Positions 10,978 through 20,680 of a stretch of 64,000 nt of DNA are shown in pieces. The position numbers and the translations under genes are program-made. The DNA lies in assembly GCA_022578965.1 (NCBI GenBank), contig MU400601.1, positions 62,001 to 126,000 on the forward strand. Direction: 5' to 3'. This DNA comes from Xylaria sp. FL1777 (lineage: Eukaryota > Ascomycota > Sordariomycetes > Xylariales > Xylariaceae). How positions within the stretch are numbered: the stretch's first letter is position 1; the number at the start of each line of letters is the position of its first letter. The notes under the pieces were generated by a model. It was given only the letters and a program-made list of their open reading frames with translations, was not told where the DNA came from and searched no databases.

Positions 10978-11878
10978 GGCTACGAAATAGTAGGCACAAC
11001 GATTCTGCAACGGTATGAAAGAAGCGGCGAGGCTTGGCGAAGAGGAGGCCGGAGGGGTTGTTTGTAGATCATGGATCGTCTTGATGCTTCTATCCAGATA
11101 CAGCAGATCCGGGTACAACCAGCCTATTAGAGTGGTTAGTTAGCCAGGGCAGCCGCATGTGATGGTTGGTTAATATTTACCATGTAGCTCTGCCCCTGGC
11201 GAATTCTGTGGTTCGCGTTGCTCCTCGATGGTAGTGATGATGTCATGATAAGAGAAGGAAACGGGAGCAAGCACTGCGGGAGAAAATGCAACTTTTCAAC
11301 TTTTGCTGTTGCTACTCCTCCTCAACATTGATGGCCCAATCTGTGTAGGTGTACATACATTACATACTACATGGCAAAACTCAACTAGCCGTCTCTCTAT
11401 TGAACCATAAGGTAGTCAAACTGTAAGTTGTTTTTTTGGTCAAGACATTTCCAAATGTAAGGCTAGTATAACCAATATAGGTACTATAAAATGTGTATAC
11501 TCATGCTCTAATGCACAACATTTTTCGTTATGCACGTCATATAGGGACGAGTAAAGCGCTGCAGTCCTACTCTCGAAAGTAAGGGATACACTAATCCCAA
11601 TGCAGTAAGTCTGGTCCCTCACGTGATTGCGCGATCTTAGCTGCGTCACTGCTACCTAGAAACCCTAGAAGCACTTAACAATCATCGTAATCGGCTCAAC
11701 CCATTTACGCGCCTGGGCCAGCACCAACGCGTTGACTCGGACGGTTGCTCCACTTTACATTTCATCGCCATCTCCTGTCGTCTCATCTGCACACGATGCA
11801 TCGTGAATGACTACATCCCAGGGTAGTACCAGGCAACAGTAATAGTCGTAGTGCCTGCTATAGTGTCTGCTTCCAACT
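10978..11878. promoter_or_regulatory. Divergent promoter region, membrane protein/NBS1
   Basis: 901 bp between diverging genes. No further reading frame, repeat or known motif is supported. Confidence 0.35.
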
Positions 11879-14605
11879 ATGTGGGTACTCGAGAACGAAG
11901 GCGAAGCCCTCGGCCGTGAGTTTATTGTCTTATCTCATCCCATTGTCGAGACGTCGAGACGGGACCTGCTAACCAATTCCATGTCGCCACGCAGATAGAC
12001 GGTTATGGCTTCGCCCGGGAAAACGCTATCTTTTCGGTCGTACCGTCGCCGAGCGTACGTCCTTGCCGTTACATTGGTTAATGTCCCGTGGCTTTTCTTA
12101 CCGCTGACTGCATTGCAGCTGGCCAGCTTGCTATACAAGGACCGGGTGCTGAGAGAGTCTCGCGGAAGCATGTGACAATAACTGTCGATCCAGTTGCGGA
12201 CGGCCATGCCGTAGGCCTTTCCGTTCAACCTGCTTATATTGCCTGGGTCACAGCCACTAACCTTGTCCTCCTAGGAAGTCATGGCAAGTCGCTCCAAGGT
12301 CACTGTCGAGGACCTTGGTTCTAAAGGTGGCACCAAGGTGAATGGTGAGAAGTATCGTAGCGAAACATGCACCCTATTGCAAGACTCGAACACCATTCAG
12401 ATGGGTTCATTCCCACCCATCTTCCGGTCCGTTGATCTCACCCTCCCGCACCACCGGCAACTGTAACTGACAGACGTATTATTACACCTTTCTAGCATCA
12501 CTTGGTTACCCGTTGTTCTGAGCTTTTCTTTTACGAGCAACCAACTCCGTGCCAACCCCTTCGCAGGCCTACGCCAGAGTCTTGAACAGCTAGACATCAA
12601 GCTACTGTCTGAGTACGATATCCGGCTCACCACCCATGTTGTTTCGAAGAAGCGCAACACGCCGAAAGGGCTGCAGGCTCTGATCAATGGCAGATATATC
12701 GTTAATGATGGTTTTGTAGATGCCATAGTGAATGTTGCTTCGCCCGAGTCACCTAATGATGAGGTCGCCACAAGCCCGCTGGAGCAAGACTTCGACGCTA
12801 ATTGGCCTGATCCCTTGCGTTTCCTCCCTCCGCCAGGTGAAGAACCTGTTCCTAGACAACCAGAACTATTCGCACCCAACTCGGCCCGAGCAGAACTTTT
12901 CGACGGCTACACTTTCGTGTTTTACGAGAAGAAACAGTATGATAGTCTGCTCGCGCCCATCACGAACGGCAGGGGCAAAGCCCTCCTAAATGTCGTGGTG
13001 GCAAGAGAAACACAGATCGATGACTTTGTGCGGTATGTGAAGGGAGTTGCAGGTGAAAAGGGACTAGGCGAGTTCGAGGACGGCAGCGAGGGCAAAGGCG
13101 TTGTTGTGGTCAAGTGGATGCCCAACTCAGAGGAGAATGCAGATTGGTTTGCCGATTTCTTCAGGTCTATATCTCTGCGCCTGGACCATCGCCTCATCGA
13201 TCAAAAGGACTTTCTCGATGCAATTTTAAGTAATGACGCAAGCAGTCTACGGCGGCCCCTAGAGTTTGAGTCGCCACCGGCCAGCTCTCAGGTAGAGAAG
13301 CTTCCACCTTCTACGGAACAGCAGTCGATGGAAACCGACTTAATAGAAGAAACAGCTGAACAGCCTCGAGGACTAGCAGCTCGAAGGAGGGGACGAGGAC
13401 CTGTTAAAAGCCGGTTTCGAGGATTTGCAATTTCTATTGAAGACGATGATGGACCAAGTGAGCCACCCGCTATGGCTATGGATGTTAACGACACCCCTCA
13501 GGCCAATGTCGAGTCTTCCGAAGAAGGTCTCTTTGTGTCGCAAGATGCACCCGTATCCGAGCCGCAGGATGTCACCCTTCCAGACCAGCCGTCACAACGA
13601 TCGTGGCGGAAGCGGCCGGCATCACCACTACCGGAACCTGAAGACTTAATGGACAACTTGGCCCCGACAGCTGCGCAGGTGAAACGCCGTCGAATCGCCG
13701 CGGGCGAGGAGCCAGTGCCACATCGTCAAACATCAACGCCACCGATAGATAAGCCAATCATCGCACCAAAACAGCCAAAGATTAAGAAGGAGATTGACGT
13801 CCTTGAATTCGCACGCCAACACAAAGAAGAGGCTGAGAAACGAGCAAAATTAGAACGGGAGGAACTCGAGACGGCGCCAGAAGATTTAGACCTGGCCGAA
13901 ATCCGACGCCTGCATATTGAGGAGCCGATGCCGCTACGGGAAGCACCACAAGTCCGTACCCGCGAGCAAGACATCGCCGATGGGCGATGGGATCCAGCAT
14001 GGAACGGGCGAAAGAACTTTAAAAAGTTCCGACAACGAGGTGCCATGCAAGGGCGAACGGTCGAGAAGATCATAGTTGCACTCGAAGAAGTCAAGTCCAA
14101 GGGTTTTGGCATCGGCGATGACTACTGGCTTGAGGATAACACCGAGCAGCAGCGGCAAAACAGACAAGAGGACCGATCGCAGTCGCGCAGCCAGTCGCAT
14201 AGGCACGCAACAAACAGTACGACAGAAGACTCTAGAAGGAGACATAGACATATTGAAAATCTACAGCCAGTAGATAGCAGCGAGGATGATGGTGTTGGTA
14301 TGGGAGATGCTAATGCGAAGAATGGTGTCGATGATAGTAGTGACGACGACGTTGTCATCACTTCAAGCTCGCGCACGCGCACATCCAGAGTGTCGGCCAA
14401 CGCAACGCAGTCACAGCTACAGTCACGACGAGCCACACAGAGCACCACGGACAAAACACAACCATCCCGCAGGACAGGTAAACGGCCGGCGGCAGCACCA
14501 CCAGCCAGTGAGAAACCATCTAAAAGGGCGAAGGGGCTGTTGCTCAACGCTAGTGACGATGATAGTGACGATGATGATCTTCGCTTCCGTTTCGGTAGGC
14601 GGTGA
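11879..14605 (+). CDS. NBS1: Nibrin-like Nbs1, MRN/MRX complex subunit
   Basis: Five exons, join(11879..11915, 11995..12054, 12119..12210, 12275..12426, 12496..14605), encode 816 residues. The N-terminus (MWVLENEGEALG, LWLRPGKRYLFGRT, VSRKHVTI, LGSKGGTKVNG) is an FHA domain with the phosphothreonine-binding Arg28, Ser47, Arg48 and His50. Tandem BRCT domains follow (about 115-335). A long disordered, Glu/Ser/Arg-rich region leads to GRKNFKKFRQ (about 619-627), the Mre11-binding motif, and an acidic C-terminus ending LRFRFGRR like the Tel1/ATM-binding tail. The protein guides Mre11-Rad50 to DNA breaks and activates Tel1. Four introns of 64-79 bp cut the FHA/BRCT half; the small exons would be missed by simple frame searches. 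The intron-4 donor (GTCCGT) is the weakest call. Confidence 0.91.
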
Positions 14606-15201
14606 TAGATAGGGCTTTGTCATCTCAAGTGACGAGAAAGAACAGGACGGAGCATCTTCAATTAGATATATGTTGCTTATGAGGCTAAACACCACCGAAG
14701 TAAAATATCCGAAAGGGTGTCGTCTACGTCTCTTCGATCTATATGCTATCGTGTTCGCCAGTGATCCTCTATATCGCTCAATGAAGAATATGATGGCAGG
14801 GAAGAAGATAAGGGTGCCCGCCCAAAAAAAAAAACAGATTACCCCTCTTAATTGGCCGTTAATCGTAATCCAGAGCCATCACATATGGCGACGACCTTTC
14901 TCTTCGAAAGGACATTCTTAAGAAGCAAAATGCAGCTCTTAATACCCCGGGCCCTCCCTTTCCCAATGAGGGCGTATGCAATGCTGTACGAATGATCGCC
15001 TTTTCTCTTCCCATCCCATGTACCTAAATCTAGACCTCGACCACCTCATATTACGGCCACCCACCGTTCAACGTAAGATAGGTATCATGCTATTCTATGC
15101 TTCACGAAACAAAGAAGTAAAAGGGGTTTAAAAATTGGGACAACCAGCCAAGAATGGCTCGTCATATTTTCCATCCATCCATCAATCTATCAGTCAATCA
15201 A
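14606..15201. other. Convergent 3' spacer, NBS1/IRC21-like
   Basis: 596 bp between two stops facing each other. It includes an A12 run near 14825 and a CAAT-rich simple stretch near 15180-15210. No gene is seen. Confidence 0.5.
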
Positions 15202-16305
15202 TCAATCCATGGCCTCCATGTCACCCGAAGTCTGGGCCTCGGCCTCCTCGACCAGGAGACCGATAAGACAGCTGCTCAGCATCGTCTCGTAGTTGACCCA
15301 GGGGTGGATCTCGCCGAAGAGCTTGGTGCCGTCGCGGCCCGCGGCGCGGAGGAGCTCGGGCTCGCCGCCGGGGTGGAAGGGCAGGTAGGGCGTCATGTTG
15401 TAGACGCGGCCGCCGAGCGCGGTCCAGGCGTCCTTGCCGCGGCGGCCCGTCTGCCGGCGCAGCATGCTCGGCGTCACGCGCAGGTACGAGGCGCCGGCGC
15501 CCAGCCCGCGCAGGTCGGCCGTCGGGTGGTTCGCCAGGCGTGCCCAGTCGAGCGGCGAGTGCCCCGGCTCCAGCGTCACCTTGCGCGACGGCTTGCTCGG
15601 CTTGCTGCTGTGCGTCGGGGGCGGCGCGAGCGTCGAGGTGCCGGGCTGCCGGTCGTATTGCGCCTGGCGATTCGGGATGGGCGAGGGTCTCGTTGGCGGT
15701 GGGGCAAGGAGGGAGGCGGTGGGGAGGCTGTTGAGCTTTGGAGGACGCGATGGCGGTGGCGGCGGCGGCATGGACATTGCCGATGGTATCATAGGGGCCG
15801 ACGCTGAGAGCGACGGCGTTGATACTGTTGTTGAACTTGTCGGCGCGCGCGCAAGTGCGGCTGCTGAGGCGGGGGGGCCCATTGTTGAAGGCGAGAGCGA
15901 AAAGGAGGGAATATTACCGTTCGCGCTCGCGCTTGCTGGGGCCGTGGCGGGTGTAACTTTTGGTTTCGCTTTCGGTGTCGTCTGGGGCGATGACGGTGGC
16001 GATGACGACGTTGTGAAGGAGAGGGATGGTGAGGATGCGGTCTTGGCTACTGCTGTTGTGGTGTCGTCGGCATCGGCGGGCGCGGTCACTGCGATCTCTA
16101 CCTCAGACGGGGGCGACGAGGGTATTTTCAGTGCAGGGTCACGGTCCGTCTCGGCGACATCGGCTTCCGCCTCCTTTCTCGACGGTGGCTGTTGAATGCC
16201 GGGAGATGGGCGACACAGGGCAATGAGGGTCTCGATGAGTGGCCGTCTGCGGATAACGATGTACACGACAGAGGCCAGAATGAGCGACCAGCCTAACAGC
16301 GCCAT
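15202..16305 (-). CDS. Cytochrome b5-like heme-binding membrane protein, IRC21-like
   Basis: A single exon on the minus strand encodes 367 residues. It begins with a membrane segment (LLGWSLILASVVYIVI) followed by Arg residues, then about 200 residues of low-complexity Ser/Pro/Ala/Thr sequence. The C-terminal 130 residues are a cytochrome b5-type domain: GRRGKDAWTALGGRVYNMTPYLPFHPGGEPELLRAAGRD is its core, here described by the heme ligands His in PFHPGG and His in FGEIHPWVN. This arrangement resembles yeast Irc21 and the b5 part of animal NCB5OR, and differs from small ER cytochrome b5, whose anchor is C-terminal. The role is probably electron transfer in lipid metabolism, by family only. 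The GC-rich low-complexity middle makes the opposite strand look falsely open. Confidence 0.76.
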   Translation of the reverse strand: MALLGWSLILASVVYIVIRRRPLIETLIALCRPSPGIQQPPSRKEAEADVAETDRDPALKIPSSPPSEVEIAVTAPADADDTTTAVAKTASSPSLSFTTSSSPPSSPQTTPKAKPKVTPATAPASASANGNIPSFSLSPSTMGPPASAAALARAPTSSTTVSTPSLSASAPMIPSAMSMPPPPPPSRPPKLNSLPTASLLAPPPTRPSPIPNRQAQYDRQPGTSTLAPPPTHSSKPSKPSRKVTLEPGHSPLDWARLANHPTADLRGLGAGASYLRVTPSMLRRQTGRRGKDAWTALGGRVYNMTPYLPFHPGGEPELLRAAGRDGTKLFGEIHPWVNYETMLSSCLIGLLVEEAEAQTSGDMEAMD

Positions 16306-18264
16306 CCCGCGCGTTATCGACTACGGCCGAGGTCGCGAGGCCGTGGATGTGGGGATGAGGAACGAGAGGGCAGTGGTGATGTTTTCTTTCTTTGTTTGTA
16401 GACGAAGAGTGCTGATTCAGCAGACCATAGTGGTGGGACGGCGCTAATGGTGGGATGTTTAGGTGACGGCATGCTCCGCTGCCGCTGCCGCTGCCGCCGC
16501 CTGGCTTTATGTACCTACCCATTCTCTCCTATACCTTGGATGAATTGTATATATAACACGAAGTACGAAATTCATTTTTATTCCAAGTTTAGATGAGTAG
16601 CTTAATGTCAATTGGTTTTTTTAAAACTAATTTAATCTTATTATATCATACATCAAAACCTCATATCCAAGTACGTACAGGTATGCGTGCCTATGTCTCA
16701 TACTACATACATCTCATCTCTCATACCTCCTAACTTGGAGAATTTGTGCTTTTTATACCTTCTCCCTCACAAGACAGCTTGTTTAATGAAAATATCGCAA
16801 AGCCGTTACGGAAAAGCGAAGATAAGCCTCCCCATTTCATAATCTCATAGATGTGAGATATCTCCGAATAGACCACATAAATACTACATCAGTTAGTTGT
16901 TACATACACTAACAATGCATCAGCGGTGCGGTGCTCAATGTGGCGAGTTTGAGAAGTACCTGTCTCCCTCTTCGAATGTGTCCGGGATATAAAATCGAAT
17001 TGTTGTTACTTGCTTCTTCTGCCTCATCTATGTGCCTGAGCAAGTGCCTGTTCTTCCAAAGCTGTCAGGAGTTAAGTGAGGCGATCCCTAGATATGCAGA
17101 GCAGAGACCGAAGATACAACATTATAGACTTGCTGAGCTTTGTCTTTAGGGCTTAGAGTTAGTAGACATCGCACCCCAAGTTGCTTATAAGACGGATGGT
17201 ATACAAGACGACGGAACGTCGACATAGCCAATGGCTTGCTAACCATTTCTCTACGATCGATTCAATCTCGATTATTTAACGCAGAGTATTTTATACAACA
17301 CCCAAGAGATACAAGATGCCGTGGGCATGTTATCACGCAAGTTAGCTATTTTATGAGAACCTCTAATGACATTATGACCTCTTATATGTTGACTAACATA
17401 TTTTAGCAAGTTACGACAGATTCCTGCCTCGAATGACCACGAAATTAACGCTGTTTCCGTCGAGAGTCTACACCATACACTTAGTTAGACTACCCCTTAC
17501 GGAGCGTTCAATTCGACAAGCCGAGTGTCGTTCTCTTTGATAGGTGCGCACTTCTCGTAGAAGAACAACCGGAAATACTTCTTGTGCTCATTTACTTCCT
17601 ATTCTCGTCGTTCCAAGAGTATGATGAATCCTACTAAGCTAGAAATATGCCTCTAGAGGTATTTCCCTTCCTTGATAGTACTCTAGAGTACTCTCAAACT
17701 GGCATTGTTGATCTCGATTGTTCAATCCTCACATACAGTACTACAGGTGAATGAACAGTTCTTATAATTTTCCAAACTCCTGATAGCGTAATCATAATAA
17801 ACAAAGATCATGCGTGTCTTGAACAGGTGATTAATTACCATGACATGTCCTTCGTCTGGCCTGGATGTATTCGTCTGTATTCCCCATCTACTGAGCCTTA
17901 TATTGGTAGGTATGCTTAAAGGATTCCACGGATTTGACGCCTTGGCCTCCTAATACTGGATCGATTGCGTTCTTCTCGCCCTATCGCCGAAGGATACTGG
18001 AGTTGATGCATCACAATTACTAACAGGCTTGTTCGAACTTACCCAAAATGTGGTAGCATCAAGGTATTCACCACCCAAAACAAAATGAAAGCAGAGCATG
18101 TTTAGTACCAAATCTCGAAATACTCCGGCCATTTCCACCGGTGTAGAAGACCGCCAAGAGGGTCCTACTTGCTTGGGACCAGAAAGTTAACCGCGTAATT
18201 AATAATAACAGGAGTCTTCTTCCATGCGTCACACCCCTTCTTTTATCTGACTGCATGTCTGCAG
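16306..18264. other. 2-kb AT-richer spacer, no gene
   Basis: Upstream of the IRC21-like gene. It holds that gene's promoter and then low-complexity AT-richer sequence. No intact coding region, RNA or repeat could be supported. Confidence 0.4.
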
Positions 18265-18585
18265 ATGTCTTATACTGAATACGAGATGCCAGGTGTTCTA
18301 GACAAGCGTTTCTCCTTTTGTAAATTTTTGGGTATCTCTACCGAAAAGCTGGTCCAGTTCCACAGAGACTACCGCGAAGGAGCCTTTACCTGCCACTTTC
18401 CAGCTTGTCCGAGAGTTAGCGATGGCTTTGAAACTGACGAGTTGCCAGCTAGTCATGAGACCTCGCACGCACCGCCTTTAAAATGACATATTTTCTCTTG
18501 TCAATACCCCGTGTTGTCACCAGAACAAGCACCGAGGAGCCACAAACGAAACCGTCATGACTGTATCATGAAAACTTCATCATAA
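18265..18585 (+). pseudogene. Degraded 3' end of a fungal C2H2-type zinc-finger gene
   Basis: The frame 18265-18486 reads FCKFLGISTEKLVQFHRDYR, then EGAFTCHFPACPRVSDGFET and a His/Glu tail ending APPLK. It meets TGA at 18484-18486 and then continues in the same frame (HIFSCQYPVLSPEQ...RSHKRNRH) to TAA at 18583-18585. The stop falls exactly where the next zinc-ligand cysteine of this domain is expected, so a Cys codon TGC or TGT has become TGA. Similar C-terminal domains occur in large fungal proteins, some with ankyrin or NACHT-type regions; this is from memory of the pattern, not a search. No upstream exons were recognised, so the copy is also truncated. It could be a relic of a RIP-affected duplicate. 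Confidence 0.62.
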
Positions 18586-20680
18586 GAAGTGTAAGAGCCG
18601 GCTACTTCGCCGAAGTCAGGCCGGAATTCGGAAGAAACGACCAATCAACCACATCTTGAAGCAAAAGCCAATAGCGCGAATAAAAATCATTAAGACTCCC
18701 TTCACATACCCCTTTTCTGCTAAATCATAAAGATAATTTGCTGCCCGAAGACGCTAACAGGGTTATATCAGATGACTGCTTTCACTACAGTTACCCGTGC
18801 TCTTCTTGCGGGCATTCACAGCCCTACTTACACGCCGCGATCAAATGTTCAGGGGGCCTTGTCATAATGAATGCCGCGTACCCTGAGCTAGGACGGTAAC
18901 CAGCGCATCGAGATGTACATGGTGAAGCTAGTTCCGAGACTGCCGTATCCCAACTGTAGATGTTACGGATTGAGGCATTGAAATTTAATACCTGTAAACC
19001 GTATTTCGGCATAGATCTTGACATACCTCAACGGACACCGGACGAGGTTGAGCATATTTAGTTATGAATTTCCTTTACACAGATCCTGTGTAAGATCATC
19101 CATGTTTCTGACAGATTTCCCTCATAGTAAGCCGGCAAGGCTGTGATGGCCTACAGCAATGTTTATTGGAAATGGTGAATCCTGACCAACAACTGAAAAA
19201 GACGCCGACAGTGAATGCTGTTAAGCAGAAACTGACGAACTTCCAGGTGACTCTTGGTATGTTCGCCGAGCATGCAAAATACGAGGCAGTAATCTTGTAG
19301 ATGAGAAGGTGGAAAAGAGTAGCCATTAAACATTGAAATTAGGATGAGGAAGATGCTGTCTGGCCTCTCTTGCAACTAGACCACGCGGTCGGTCACGATA
19401 AAATCCCAGCGTTCATATAACCCATTTACACGGCTATTCGGAAGGTTGTTATGCAAACACAAAATGAACTACAGTATGTAATCTTGGCGGCCCTCAGACC
19501 CAAGCTTGGAACGTTATCCTGCGCAGCCATCAGGGCAATAGAGTTATCGTACCAAGCTGCCGACACCAAAACTAAAACAACCCCACGCATTGTCTTGCCA
19601 TCCATCATATAATAGCGAACCAGACTTGCCCGAGTCCCAGACGAGGTCGAGGTTGTTTAACGTTGGCGGCAGCTGATCGGTTCCTCATACACGGAAGCTC
19701 AGTCCCGGTTTGAGCCTCGGCCGTGCAGACGCAAAACGTGTGTTTAACTGTCGTCGGTATCCTTGATTTTGCGCGACTGTTGTTATTCTTTGTTTTCATA
19801 TTCCTTTCAGATCCCGAACCTGCCCTCGCACAACCCAGCTCATTGCTCGCTACTATATGTACAAATGAACTATAACAGCAAGACCCAATTAAGCTGTCAG
19901 ATACTGGTGTACATACCTACCGTATATCTTCTACACTGAACAAATCCAGCCGCAGTACTTAGGCCTGAAATGCCAGGTGGGCTGATGCAGGGCGGGGAAT
20001 ACTGAAGAAGGGAAAAAAGGAGAGAGTGTACCTACATCCTACGTCGTGGTGTAAGCGGCGTAAGTGGTGTAGGTAGCCACTGACTTCTAACTTGATGGTT
20101 CGTATCCAACATCCAACCTTGGGTAGACGGCCCAGGTAGGTTAGGCCTTAGAGAGAACGGCTATCAGTAATGAAAATGCGGTGTGCATGAAGACACAATC
20201 TCGTGGTTGTGTGTGCATACCAAGGAATGCCCAACCCCACACGTCCTTTTTTTTCCCATCTTATTTTTGGCACGGATCAAATGACGTGGATTGTTTATAC
20301 GCGAGAAACATTTCATTTTTTCTAAATCCACGCATTGGACAATTTATCCGACCTATTCACTACCTTACATTTTCTTACCTCACGCCAAAGTCGCCTAACC
20401 ACCCAACGAAGTCGAAGAGGGGCATTATTAGTACCAATTGAATACTAAGTTGTCTACATAGGTTGGTAAAAAGTCACCGAGAGTCCGAAACTTCAAATAC
20501 CTACTTAGAGGCACATACCTCCTACTGCCTACCCCTTAAATACTTAACCTAAGTAGCATACGCAGCGAGGTGAAAAAGAAGCTGCTATTGAGGACAAGCA
20601 GCAAAAGGGTTAGCGACAACGGCGCAGCGGAGCAGCGGGATAGCAGGTGTTGCGGCGGCTCTGATAGGCTGGCTACGGCG
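18586..20680. other. 2.1-kb spacer, no intact gene
   Basis: A 42-codon frame at about 19163-19291 (MVNPDQQLKKTPTVNAVKQK...) looks protein-like but short and unrecognised; it might be another relic. The last 500 bp hold GTAGGT-type motifs and must contain the promoter and 5' leader of the next gene. Confidence 0.4.

Noticed and set aside
15154..16195. Long plus-strand frames opposite the IRC21-like gene
   Set aside because: They are shadows of the GC-rich low-complexity minus-strand gene and carry no domain.
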